From the NCBI GenBank assembly GCA_905183005.1, contig CAJJDO010000049.1:63856-127855 (forward strand): a stretch of DNA of 64,000 nt. The letters are read 5' to 3'. The position numbers were made by a program, and so were the translations under genes. The DNA is from Paramecium pentaurelia (lineage: Eukaryota > Ciliophora > Oligohymenophorea > Peniculida > Parameciidae). Within the stretch, counting starts at the first letter, position 1. Each line of letters opens with the position of its first letter. Of this stretch, positions 35,818-48,102 are shown in pieces. The notes under the pieces are model-generated. The model was not told the DNA's origin. It ran no database searches and was given only the letters and a program-made list of their open reading frames with translations.

Positions 35818-36580
35818 TCATTTTCGAGTATTGTTTGCTGATGCTATTCTTATACTTCTTGTTCCTCTTTCTGGACGATTAGCATATAAATCAAGATTCT
35901 CTTTTTTTAATTCTTTTATTTATTTTTTTAATCTTTCCACTTATTAGCTTAATTAAAATTCTGAATAAGGAACATTAGTTTTACTCTATATCTTTTGCTT
36001 TTCTAAATTATTAATTGACTAAAATTCTATCTTAAATATAATTACATTCTATAATTTTTACTATTCAAATTGTCTAACAGCCCATACTTTATTCAATTCA
36101 AAAAGAAGCAGTTAAATTTATTTATCACCTAAATAATCACTATCTTTATATTTTTCTCTAAATTAATGAGCTATTTCAAAAGCCTTCTAAGGAACCCACA
36201 ATAAACATTCAGGAAGATCTGATTTTTGTGTTTCTAAAGAACTGAGAAATCTCAAATCTTTATCTTAACTACCTAATAAGGTTATAAGTCTTTGATTATC
36301 AGTTCTTAAGTGTTCAACTTCAATCATAAAAGTTGCTATCTTTAATATAAAAATAATTACCTTCTTTTTATTAAGCAAACTTCAAATCATCATTTTAATC
36401 TTTAAGAATTTTAATATGATGATTTAATTTGTGATTTTAAGAGTGTAATTCTTTTATTTCTTTTTATAAATCTTCAACTTTTTGTTAGAGTGCAAATGAT
36501 GTAGCCTATAATTCTGCAATTTAATTTTATTAAGATTCTATTTAACTGTTAACCCTTTTTTTGCTTGCTTAAAAATTCAT
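35818..36580 (-). CDS. Coiled-coil protein, 236 residues, unknown
   Basis: MNFQASKKRVNSQIESQQN leads into a coiled coil (LQQKVEDLQKEIKELHSQN, VEHLRTDNQRLITLLGSQ). A compact middle follows with aromatic residues (PECLLWVPQKAFEIAHQF, LLLFELNKVWAVRQFEQQ), then a second short coiled coil and a basic end (RPERGTRSIRIASANNTRK). Introns of 25 and 27 nt. The middle block looks conserved enough to belong to a cilia or centriole family, but I cannot name it. Confidence 0.65.
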
Positions 36581-36612
36581 TATTTTAAGTTGTTATAATT
36601 AAAATTAATAAA

Positions 36613-37754
36613 TCAAAAATAAACTTTAACTTTATTAAGTTTTTATCTATCTCTTTTCTTTTCCTGATCAATATCATGATATTTACTAAAAGTTCGAACT
36701 TTTTCATTATATGCATCATCTCTCATTTAATTTATATCTTCAAGAATAGTGTTCTAATCATTGAATTGATTTTTGAATTTATAATTCAACATATATTAGT
36801 ATATTTCATCATCCATTTATTAAATTACATCCAAAACCTTTAAAAAATACTTTTAAATAATTAATTTTATTTACTGTATAGGTTTTTTCAAGAATACTCA
36901 ATTTATGATTCTATTTTTCCTAATAAATAGTATTACATTCCTTTATAACCTTTTAAGTAATATTATGTTTAAGATCTTAAATTGTTTTTAAAGTTTAATC
37001 ATAAGAATCTACTCCGAATTTAGTGCATGATTATTTAAATGATTTTGCTATATGACTAATTTAATTATTTATTTACACTTTTTCTTCCAATAGATTCAAA
37101 ATCTATTCATTCAGTTATCCTTTATGTTTCATAATCTATTGATTGATTTTTAAGTAATCTTAATATCTTTAAACCTTTGTCATATGTGTCTATACTATTG
37201 GAGATGATGGTAACATTGTTTTATTAAATTATGATACTAATCTTTTAGGTGAATATTAAGTGAAATTTCTTTAAGTTAATGGACTTAATGCTTCACTATG
37301 ATTGTTCATAGATTTATTGTTAAATGTATTTTTCCTCTTTTTATGCAAAAAGAATATATTTTTATAAAATTCATCATTATTTTATTATGACTAATTGCTT
37401 TCATGTTTCATTTTTGAAATCTACTAATTAATAATAATATTTTACAATAATTTCTTCCTCCATTTTATCTTTCATTTATTTCATTCTTAACTTTAATGTC
37501 AAAGGTCTAATTGTTTGATTAGCTTTTGTTGTAATCAAATTAAAATAATCTTTATCACTAATTTCAAAATTTATATTGCCATTCAACACATTAAAGTAAT
37601 CTTTATCTATTTTGTCTTTCATTTATTTCCTTCTTAATTTTAAATTTAATGTTCTAACAGTTTGATTAGCTTTAGAAATCAAGTCTACAATATAATTTTG
37701 ATTAATCTTCTTATTAATTTTATCATTCAACTAGTTAAACTCATCTTTATCCAT
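36613..37754 (-). CDS. Coiled-coil protein with internal duplication
   Basis: About 364 residues after introns of 22 and 25 nt. Residues 1 to about 97 are two copies of one 48-residue unit: DKDEFNQLNDKI...KANQTVRTLNLKLRRKQMKDK and DKDYFNVLNGNI...KANQTIRPLTLKLRMKQMKDK. A Ser/Pro-rich stretch (ALSPLTQRNFTQYSPKR) and long coiled coils (KGQLNEQILNLLEEKVQINNQI) follow. The 22-nt intron is what links the repeat part to the rest; without it the first frame stops and a second ATG at 37411 would start the remainder. Function unknown. Confidence 0.65.
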
Positions 37755-37829
37755 TTTTTTATTATAAAAATTATTTTTTACATTTAATTTAGAAAAAAAA
37801 CAAACATCATTATAAAAAATACTATAATA

Positions 37830-40800
37830 TCAATCTAATAGATTTTCTTCATTAACAATACTTCTAAAGTTCCTATAAAATGAATCATCAAAAATTAATG
37901 TATGGCGAGGAAACAAATACACACTCTATTTTAAATACAAGAATTGCTAATAATTATATTTATCAATCTTAGTAAAATAAAAAATAGCCAAAATGATCTC
38001 AAAACTTAAATAGAATATGCATAATAACTAAAATAATTTAATATATATGTACTTATTAATTTAATATTAAATTTTATGCTTAAACCACTAAATTATTATA
38101 AAATTACTCTTTCATAATCTCTATAATATTTGTTAAAATTGTTGATCCTTCTAACTCTAATAATGTTGAAACAGGTTAAACTGTAAAATTTTATGTATCT
38201 GATTATTGAACTCTAACAGAATTCAATATATAAATTAATGATTATTAAAATCCTAGAACTAAATTACCTTACATTACTTAAGGACAAAATGATTATGTTT
38301 ACTATTTTAATTCATTACTCTAAAACTCACATAAATTACCAGTATTTATCATTGAGAAAAAATCAATTAAATATTCATCAAATAAATAATCAGTACTACT
38401 TAAATTAAGATTTTATTATTAGTATCTACTAATTGAATTTAATGCATTAAAAATAACTGCATATGTTTAATTCAAATCACTTTAATTAAGAAATGGATAT
38501 CTAATCTTTACTCGAAATAGTATTTCTTTTTAAGCATATACAGCTGGTATATCAACTCCTAAATCTGATAATTATTAATAAAACACTGCTGTTTTTTCAT
38601 ACTTAAAAAAATATATTCTAAAAGTTAAAAATAAATATATGCTAAATGCAGCAAACAGTAAAAAGTGTCCAATACTAAGTGTAAGCCCTAAAATAGGTTT
38701 ATTATTAATAAGTATAGTATTTGATTTTTTTGAAAAAAATGATTTCTATTTAAAATTTGATTTTTCTAATTAATTATCAACTTAATCTATATCAATTATA
38801 AATGCTTTAATAACATCCATATCTTAAACTACTATTTATTATAAATATGATAATCTTAATTTTTCTTACTCTATAATATTTAAATCAATAGATGAAATAT
38901 ATTTCATTATTGCATTTTTTTCATTACTATGTCTAATCTATTATAAAATTATAAATAATGTTATTAAAAAATTCAAACCCAAAAATGGAAAATATCCAAA
39001 CATCCATTTTTTCTTTTCTTAATTTGATCTCTCAAGTGTAATATCTAAAATAATTACATTTAAATTATCAAACATAGACTTTACAATTTGATAATCTTTA
39101 TAAGTAAAATAATAATATGGATTGTCAAAGCCTCCTCCAATTCCATCTAAATGCAATTTGAAATCATATTAATAATTTAATGTTATTATTATAACTGATC
39201 GTTTACTAACATTATATTCCTGTCCAGTATTATTCATATTCACATATAACATAATGGGTAAATAAGTAATATTTGAAATCTGATCAATTTCACTTCTTAA
39301 TAGTACCTCTCCCATACTCTTTTTCATTTTATCAAATGATTCCATTAAATAATGTTTTGGAAATATTTATAATTATGCTGCATAACTAGAGTTAATAACT
39401 TTCCTACCAAGCATTTCTCTATAATTAATTTAAGTAAATCTTGATACTGAGAAGGATTCTAAAGGTCCTGTTACATCATATCTTACAGAAAGTAATTTTA
39501 TGTCTTAAATAAAACCACGTATATTAGATATCAAAGATAAATTCTATTTTAATAATAAATACTTACAATTATTACATAAATTTAAATTAAAACTATGAAC
39601 AGGATAAAGTTTATATTAGCTTTGATCAATTTTGAAGAACTTTTCAAAGACTTACAAAGAGAATAAATGATTTCAAATTTTTTATAAAATTTTGATTTTT
39701 TAACCATAGTAATAGAGGATCCAGATACGAAATCTCTAGTTTCATTCTAAAATGTAAAATTTTTTTTAGTTATAAATTCCTCATTCATAGATTCTTTAGG
39801 ACTAAACAATTTTTAATTGGCCTTACTGTATTTTTAATGAATTGGATTAGTTTGTTCTTAATCAACAATTAGATCAGTAATATAGAGTTTAGACTCAACA
39901 TGTTATGTTTCACTTTAATTCAGTGGATTTCCTTTCTTAAATAAAGATATATCGAATATTTCTTAATAAGGAAAAGCTTTTTCAATATCTTCTTCTATAT
40001 CTTCTTTCATTTTATCTAATTTATGAATCATTAATAAGTCACTTGTTTATTACTTCTAAAATATACTAGTATCTAATCTAGAATCTCCATGATTTCTATT
40101 ATTATTTGATCTAATGTTATCTAAAGTAATCATATAACACATATTTTCATTTGTAAACTTTTTCTCAATAATTATATTACTGATATAGTCTAAAAATCTT
40201 TGGCTTGCTTATTTTGTATTACAACTTAATAGTCGTATATTATGGTTAAAGAAATTCTTTACATTTGATTAGATCATTAAATCAAATTCAGGAATGATAT
40301 TAAAAATAGTTCCAAGATTCTTGGTTGAAATGAAACTTGTTGAATATTAACTATTTCCTAAAATTTAAGAACTGATATTTTCACTGCAATTAATTATATC
40401 AAAGGATTAATTTACTACTAAATATGATCTATAATCCATCTATTCATAAAAAAATATAAGAAATGAGAAAGTCTAAGAACTACTCTAATTAAGACCCACC
40501 ATCATTTCTATTGGTAGCATTATTTTATCAAACAATTTAAGAAATGAAAGATTCTATTATTAATAATATTTATTAGTTCCTTCATCAAAAAATTATTCTA
40601 TAAGTGTTCTATGTTATTTTTAAACATACTCAGGAATAAAGTCAATAACACTAATATCAAGTGAATTCTTCCATTTTGATCCATAAATTTATTAGAATTT
40701 CTTCATAGCCTTTTTAGATTGTCTTACAATTATAACATCAAGATCTTTATTTATTTCAGCAACTATATATGATGGATTCTAACCAAACAATTTATTATAT

Positions 40801-43680
40801 ACAGAATCATGAAAAAGTTAATATTTTTCATCATTAAGTGCTTTATTTTTGTTTAAATCAAAAGCTTCAATATAATCATTTAAAACTTCTAATAAGTAAA
40901 ACTTTAAAATATTTTGATTGCTAGAAGCTAAATAAAACATAATATACATACTTGGAAATTTCTAATATCTCTCAGTCAATTCTATTCGAAATTATTATAA
41001 TTACCCTATAATCTTTATTGGATAATTGACATCTCCTTGAAATTTATTAGAATGCTCAATAAAATAGTAATAAAATAGGCTCTTATCTAATATAGTCTTT
41101 TTTAACTTAGTCTATATGTATTGATCACTGCTTTCATTTATGGAAAACTATTTTAAAGAATCTGCAATTAATTTATTATTAGGATTAGTAAGAATCATTC
41201 TTTCCATCATTTGAATTAGGACATCATTCTCTATTTAATATTTTAAAAAGTCTAAAAGGCAAAGAGTAGTCAAAGATAAATTAAATGAGTTGTATTTATT
41301 TTAATAATTATCTTTTTAATAAGCAACTCTAAAGATAACTTATTATGCCTTAACATATTGTCTTCTTCTAAATAATATCTAAGATAAATCAAGTGTCAAT
41401 TATTCTATCTTTTTAGTTCTCTACTCTAAAAGTAATTCAAACTTCATCTCAATGAGTTATAGTATTTTTTATTTAATATTCATATCTTTTTTACAAATAC
41501 ATTCAATTTTTGTGCAAATTTGTTGATGTTCACAAACTATAAGAGTCATCTTTAATTTGTTATTATTATGATTTCCATCTAGACCTTCAACATATGAGAA
41601 AAGGAATTTTAATCTTCTCAAATCTACAGATTATAATGATAAGCATTATCCTTTATGCATAAATTAGAATAAATATATCATTATGAGAGATAACAATAGC
41701 CATAAATTATCATTTATTCTATTTTACATTATTAGAGATTCTATGGATATTATAATTCCAAAAGATGCAATAATTATTGAAGCTAAAACGCATTTAAGTT
41801 TTGCATAAATTTTTAATTCTAATATTTAATAAATATGCAGAATTTATATTGTGATGATGAGAACATTTTGTAAAAGTAGACCCAATTTCTAATTGGTTAA
41901 GAAAAAAAAAATTATTATTTGAAAAATTCTTAAGGGTTTTATGAAATATTTTACATAATTATTATTTAATGGTAATTAGGTTGAAACTCTTAATATTAAT
42001 CCACTTTAATATACTATGTCAGAAAATATTATGATTGATGCAATTTCGATAAACATTATTATCCCCAAAATGATTCCATACAATTCTCCAATGTTCATTA
42101 TACATATTTCTATCAACCAACAAAAAAATGTTGATGAAACTAAATAATAATAATTACAAATATAACGGAGGATTACATTAGACACTTATATTTCATGATA
42201 CTAATGATTTTTGTATTAGATTATTATGTATATCGTTGTTAGTATTATTATTTATTGTATTGCAAAACATATACTGAAAACAATAGTTTTTGATTGTTCA
42301 TTAACAATAAATAAGTATGGTCTTGTTAAAATAAGCAGCGATTAAAGTGTAGGTTCAAATTATTTTTCTGAGTTATATATATGATAAAAGTTAAAGGAGA
42401 TGGGTTACACCTAATTTAAAACTATGAGGATGATTTATATTATCTAAGGTTAAGTAAATTCAAATTTTAAAAATTAAGAGAGTAAGAAAATCAATTCTCT
42501 GTAGTATGGTTCAAATAATTTAAGCATTCTTCTAATTTTTTATATATATTTATTTAGATATTATAAATCTAACTTTTATCAAAATATAACTATTCTTAAG
42601 ACCTCTACAATTTATAATCAAGTACATAAATTATATTTAACATATTAAGAATATATCTTTGTTAAAAATGAAAATTTACCATAAATAATTGACACTCTAT
42701 TATAAACAATAAGAATAAATAATCCAGTATCTAGAGAAGACTTAAATTGAAAATAAATTATAATATATATAGTCTAATGATAGCTTTGACGGTTAATGAT
42801 AAACCTATAAAGGATTCTATTTTATTAAATCACATAAGTATTTTGTATATATATTTTAATAACAAACTTAAATTATGAAGAAATGGAGCCAATTCTCATA
42901 TTATTTACTAATTTTTAGATGAAATCATATTTATATAATTTAATGTATAATTAATAAATAATACACAAAATTTGTAAGTTTTAGTAAGATTTCTTTGTAA
43001 TTCATTGCTAAGATTGTTGATTACTTTTTTTCATCTTTATATTAAAGGAAAATATTCATTTAATGAAATACTGTAGAATATTATAGGACTTTGTTTGATA
43101 AATGATTTGATAGACTTCCAAAAATATACATAAAATTTAACACAATTTTTCTGATTTTAAAAATATAGACTAAAATTTGATTCTGTATTTTTCAGTTGAA
43201 TACTCTTATTCATTCTTTAAAAGATTGAAAATCATGGCAAAATCTACAGAAAGATTTTAAATCTTATTTGCTAATCTAATACCATAATGAGAAGCTATAT
43301 TACTTATAAAATACTAATATAGTATTTATTATCTCAAATATAAAAATAATTATTATTTATATTATTCTTCATTTTTTTAAACAAATCAACAGAAAATTAT
43401 GTATGCTCAAACATGAAAATCAATTTATAAGTTATAATTATTAATTCTGTATTTTAATATTAGTCATGACCTTCTATAGTTTGACTTAACTGGTTATTAA
43501 AATATTATAGAGATTCTATTTATAGAACTTCTTAAATTGATATTTAGATTATATATATTCTTTAAAGGTAATATGATTTGATTATAAATACATTAATCAA
43601 ATTAGAATTTATGATATTGTATAATTACTTTTGCCTTTTTTCAAATGATTATGAAAAAGACTAGATATAAGTAATATCAT
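37830..43680 (-). CDS. Large TmcB-like multi-pass membrane protein
   Basis: The 3' half is well resolved: CEHQQICTKIECICKK (a Cys/His motif), helical repeat-like sequence (KIEQLTLDLSQILFRRRQYVKAQ), a PAS-like stretch (YLVVNQSFDIINCSENI, FNIIPEFD), a membrane helix (LIKANINFILFIVLIQIYVIIVSIYY), a soluble region, two further helices (FGYFPFLGLNFLITLFIIL, LGLTLSIGHFLLFAAFSIYLFLTF), and a terminal YLFPRHTLIFDDSF with TGA at 37830. Upstream to about 43.6 kb are more helices (IGELYGIILGIIMFIEIASIIIF). This architecture is that of the ciliate TmcB/TmcC family. The 5' end and most introns there are not resolved; the start is approximate. Confidence 0.6.
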
Positions 43681-43761
43681 GATATTGATAATCTATTTAT
43701 TAATAATATTTGTTTAAATCTATAAAAACATATTATAAATTTATTATAATATAAATTATAT

Positions 43762-45182
43762 ATGAATCCAAAGGAAGGGTAATCAGTATCATTACAAAAA
43801 TTCCATCGTAAAAGTGCTTAATCTACATCTGATGATTCTTAAATAGCTCTTCCTGAATTAAAAGGTAGAAGTCTTAAAAGTGCTACAACTAACCTTCATA
43901 TTAATAAACCATTGTAGACTCCTTTAAGAAACTACATAAATGAAAGCTTATAATAAAGAGTAACAGTTATACAATTATTAGAAAAGAAGTGAAAACCAAT
44001 CAGAATATACATTTATAGAAACTTATTTAGAAGCTTTATAACGATATGCTTAAGAAGAGAAAAAGAAAAAATAAATTCAAACCTTACAAATCAATAGTTT
44101 TCCAATTTTACCTGGTTAAGTAATGAGAGAAAGAATAAAAAAATATGCAGAAATATAATAAAGAGAAGTAACAAGTATTAAATGATTTAATTTAAGAGTA
44201 TTTTGTAAGAAAAGAATAACAGCCAAAAAAACCTATTTCTACAGCTTTGAGTATGATTAGTTAAAAGAGTATAGTACATTAAGAAAGTAAAACAGATGTC
44301 ATGTCTATTTAAATACCAATCAGTTCTAAAATTAAACACAAGGTTAGTTCTAAGAAATGGGCTATTTTTAAAAGAAATAAGGGAGAAACTAAGTTTTAAA
44401 AAATATATGCATTCTAAGATCAATAAAAAAGTGAGGTGGCATCAATTACAAAAGTAATGACATGCTATACAACATTGAAATTCTTAGAAGAAAAAAGAAT
44501 TGATATGGAAGCTATAAGAATTAAAATCCCTGGGCATGCTGAATGTATAGATGGTACTAGTGCCTTTTTAAATGCAGGAGGAATAATGAATATAAGATAG
44601 TTATTATTTGCAATGATGTTACCATCAGGAAATGATGCAGCATTAGTATTAAGCTATGCAATTGCATTTTTAAAAACTTGTGATAATATTTAAAGATATT
44701 GTAATGGACATTATATTGATTGTGAATTGGAAATAGAAAAAAATAAATTTTAATTAAGAACTTAATTCTTATAGATGATGAATAATCATGCTGAGAATTT
44801 GAAAATGGATAAAACAAATTACAATTCTGTTCATGGATTAAATGATACTCTTAATGTTTCATGTGCATTAGATATTTTTAAATTAGTTGAAGATTGTATT
44901 AAAATAAAAGAGTTTATGGAAATTGTCAATACAAGATGTTTTAAAACTTATGCTATAACTGATTAAGGAAAATAAGGAACTTATTATAAATGGAAAAATA
45001 CAAATAAACTTTTGAAAAAAGAAGGATGGGAAGGTATTAAAACTGGAATTACTTCAAATGCTGGTCCATGTTTTAGTGGATATTATAAAACAGATGATTT
45101 TGATGCAATTGTGATAGTCTTACAAAGTTCAAATATGCTTTAAAGATTTAAAGATGCTGAAATTCTAATAAAGTTATTGTGA
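43762..45182 (+). CDS. Serine D-Ala-D-Ala carboxypeptidase-like protein (peptidase S11)
   Basis: About 455 residues; introns of 22 nt and about 31 nt. After a 190-residue Ser/Lys/Gln-rich extension, the catalytic domain carries all three motifs of penicillin-binding-protein peptidases: SITK (44442-44453) for SxxK, SGN (44625-44633) and KTG (45039-45047). Family context also fits: VASITKVMTCYTTLKFLEE, IRQLLFAMMLPSGNDAA, FLQMMNNHAENL, NSVHGLNDTLNVS, EGIKTGITSNAGPCFSGYY. No signal peptide or membrane helix was seen, so it may act in the cytosol. Ciliates make no peptidoglycan, so the substrate may be food-bacterial muropeptides or some other D-peptide or ester. It ends 11 bp from the convergent ODF3-like gene. 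Confidence 0.9.
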
Positions 45183-45193
45183 AACATTTTAAT

Positions 45194-46070
45194 TCAAAAT
45201 TTTGGATGTGGAATCTTTAAACTAACCCCAATCTTTACAAAATCATTTTTGTACATAGCTAATTTAGCTTCTCTCATTCCTTTGCCAAAACTGAAAGCTG
45301 GTTTATTTGGTTTTGTAGATACTACTTGAGATCCTACACTCTCTCTAAAATCATAGAATACATTTATACTGCACATAATAAGTCTAATTTTTATCAATAT
45401 TCTTTTATTGAGGTATTTTTGGAGCTTTAGTAAATGAATATTTTGGTGGTTCTGGCAATTCTGTTGAGAAATCTTTTTTTGGTTTATAAGATCCAGGTCC
45501 AATTGTATTTGGAGTTGAAAGAGAAACAGAATGAGCTCTTCTATTACCCATAGTATATTTTGGACCTTGAGCTCTTTCAGTTAAATCATAATTAGGACCT
45601 GGAGTCTTTGTAAGTTCTTTCTACAACAATCTTTATTCTTATCCAAATCTAACTGTTCCTGCAGACCATTTTCTAAGATGCTCAGCTTTTTAAGGTTCAA
45701 ACTATAATTATCAATTAAAATACATCAACATCTTTTCTTTTATAATAATCATAATGGTTTGTGTTTAAGCTCTATCTATTAGATGTACCCATTCTTGCAC
45801 TTGGAGCTCTTGCAGCTTATTAAGAGAAGTTTTTTATAGGATTATAGATTGGACCTGGACTATGTTTACCTTTTTCCATTAATCTATTTTCTCTATATAC
45901 TTATGATGCTTAATATCTACTGGAAGTTCCAAAACCAAAGGCAGGTACATTTGGAACTGTAGACAATAATTCTATATTCAAATTATGATTATACTCTTTC
46001 CAAAAGAGGAATTTCGATTGTGATTTTCAAATTCAATTAAGTCATTTGGACTATGAGATGGTTTGCTCAT
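45194..46070 (-). CDS. ODF3/SHIPPO (CIMAP) axonemal protein
   Basis: 268 residues with introns of 23, 22 and 25 nt. Proline-glycine repeats of the sperm-tail type are clear: PGPIYNP, AARAPSARMGTSNR, TPGPNYDL...GPKYTMGNRR, GPGSYKP, and FSFGKGMR. N-terminus MSKPSHSPNDLIEF, C-terminus VSLKIPHPKF. These proteins line the inside of ciliary microtubules, so an axonemal or basal-body location is expected. The gene is convergent with the S11 peptidase gene. Confidence 0.9.
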
Positions 46071-46112
46071 AAATATTAATTTAAAAATCAAATTATTTAT
46101 TGTTGCTTATAA

Positions 46113-47098
46113 ATGAAACAACATTGCATAATATTAAGAACTCAGAATTATTAAATGAATTTTATAATGAATAAAAGAAATAAGAAAGCTTCTAAAAGCT
46201 TCATAAAAACACTCAAATCTATTCTTGAAGTATTATCCTTTATAATTTATACTTTAGACAGATGAGTATTCCTCCATTATTTAATAAACTCCTGAAAATG
46301 ATGGATTCATTATTTTGGATTAATAATCATTAGAAAACATTATATTACCTTAACATTATAATATTAAGAATTTTGATAGCTTCAGAAGGTATTTATAATA
46401 TCACTATTAGGTCTTTAAACATTTATGGTTTTTAAGTTAAGAAAAGTAAGGATGGCAAAAAGCTCTATTACAATAAAGATAACAATTTTAGAAATGAAAC
46501 TACTTTCAAAAGAGTTCCTAAAAAATCCATTCAAGAACATATTGATCTTTTAGATTAGACTAATTTGTAACTCTATTTTCAATTAATGGAACTAAAATAA
46601 TAGTAGGAGTCTATATTTTTATAAATTTAAAAAGTAATCTAAATACAACAATTAATTTCAAATTAAATGAAAAATCTTCTGATAGTATTAATATATATTT
46701 AATATCTAGCGATACTCAAAAGGAGCAATTTATGAAATGGCTCTAGTTTAGAAATTTCCTAAATTTTTTTATATGTTCTTTTAATCTCTATAGAATTAAC
46801 AATATAGTAATTTAAATATTAAAATTTAGAGAAACACATAAAAAAATCAATAGTATAGGCCACTAAATAAATTAATTAGGCTCAAAATCCTGATATTAAA
46901 TTATAAAATACTAATACTATTTGTTAATTACTACGTAAACACTTATAATAGTTTAAACTAAATTTATCATTTAATATTTAGATACTATTGAATAATTTAG
47001 ATTAACCAGAAGAGATTGAGTAATCAATACATGAATATGAAAGTAATTTTAGTAATTATTTTTGTTTAAACTAAAAATAAAATAATTCTTAGATTTGA
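46113..47098 (+). CDS. Heat-shock-factor-type DNA-binding protein
   Basis: The HSF domain emerges once a 28-nt and a 22-nt intron are removed: SFIKTLKSILETDEYSSIIQ, GFIILDQQSLENIILPQHY, then NFDSFRRSLNIYGFQVKKS, the counterpart of NFSSFVRQLNxYGFRKV that forms the recognition helix, followed by FRNETTFKRVPKK. A short coiled coil (LDQTNLQLYFQLMELKQQQE) corresponds to the trimerisation region. The 3' part (KATKQINQAQNPD, ILLNNLDQPEEIEQSI) is less certain because several introns are ambiguous. It is a sequence-specific nuclear transcription factor; whether it responds to heat is unknown. The first in-frame ATG was taken; a later one near residue 15 is possible. Confidence 0.8.
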
Positions 47099-47150
47099 AA
47101 CATTAATTTATATAGATTAATATTATAAACTAACTTAATAAATTAAATCA

Positions 47151-48047
47151 TCATTATTGTTTTTTTATTTATTATTTAATCTCTTATATTTAATTTCTTA
47201 ATTCTTTATTTTAATTAATTATATCTTATAAGTTTTAATCTTCTTTTAATTTAATTTCATATTCATTAAGCATTTCTAATTCTAACTCATATTTCTTTTT
47301 TTCTACTATTGCTTATTCAGCCTATTTTTTTAAAATATTTAATTTATCATTTAAACGTGTTTTTGATTTTTCATACCATTATAGAAAGGTCTATTAAAAT
47401 GTATTAAGCATAATCTCTGAATTTTCAATTGACATTTATTAACAATCTGCATCATATAATAATACATATTTAATATAATTGTTTAAACTTTAAATCAAAT
47501 TTAGTGTTGCTGATTAAGTTTCTTATTAATAATATTTCATTGCTTCTAAACAATGATGTACATCATTTTTATATATTTGATAATTATGAATATCTTCTAT
47601 CAATTATGATAATACTGTTTTAAGATTATTTTCTATAAATTCATTATCAATAGTTAATTCTTTTGATTATTATTCAAGATATTCTGGAATGAAATGTTTA
47701 ACAATTTGATTCAATTTTAAAAAAGTTTAATTTATAATAACATCATCAGATCCCATAAATTTTGTGTCTATTTTAAATTAATTAAGAAAAGAATCTGTAT
47801 AATTACATAATTTTAACCATTATTCTTTTTTATCTTCTAAAAGTACTCTTCGATAAGCTTTTATTATAATTTCTTTTTAACTAGGTTAAATTTACTTATT
47901 CAAAATAAATTCAAGTAATTCTTTTAAAATTAGTTTTTGTTTTTATTTTTTATCTTATTATTGATTGATAACATTATCTTTAATTTCATAATAATGACCT
48001 CTATCAATAACTTCTGTATTTATTGGATATAGAATTGGTTTTAACAT
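47151..48047 (-). CDS. Coiled-coil protein, 298 residues, unknown
   Basis: Intronless, MLKPILYPINTEVIDRGHYYEI to TGA 47151-47153. The body is helical (AYRRVLLEDKKEQWLKLCNYTDSFL, NNLKTVLSQLIEDIHNYQIYK, LEAMKYYQQETQSATL). The last 80 residues form one unbroken coiled coil (LNDKLNILKKQAEQAIVEKKKYELELEML...). No membrane segments or signal. I do not recognise the family. It lies 55 bp downstream of the B-box/kelch gene on the same strand. Confidence 0.7.
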
Positions 48048-48102
48048 TGCTTATTTTTGAATTTAAATTATAATAGTTAAAATAAAAACTTATTAATTAA
48101 AA

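Noticed and set aside
38280..39080. Long plus-strand open frame with hydrophobic segments
   Set aside because: The minus strand over the same bases continues the TmcB-like protein with better composition, a consistent frame from both sides and sensible introns; the plus-strand frame is its antisense shadow.
44187..44817. Two minus-strand ORFs within the S11 peptidase gene
   Set aside because: The plus strand carries the SxxK, SxN and KTG motifs in one frame; the minus ORFs are shadows.
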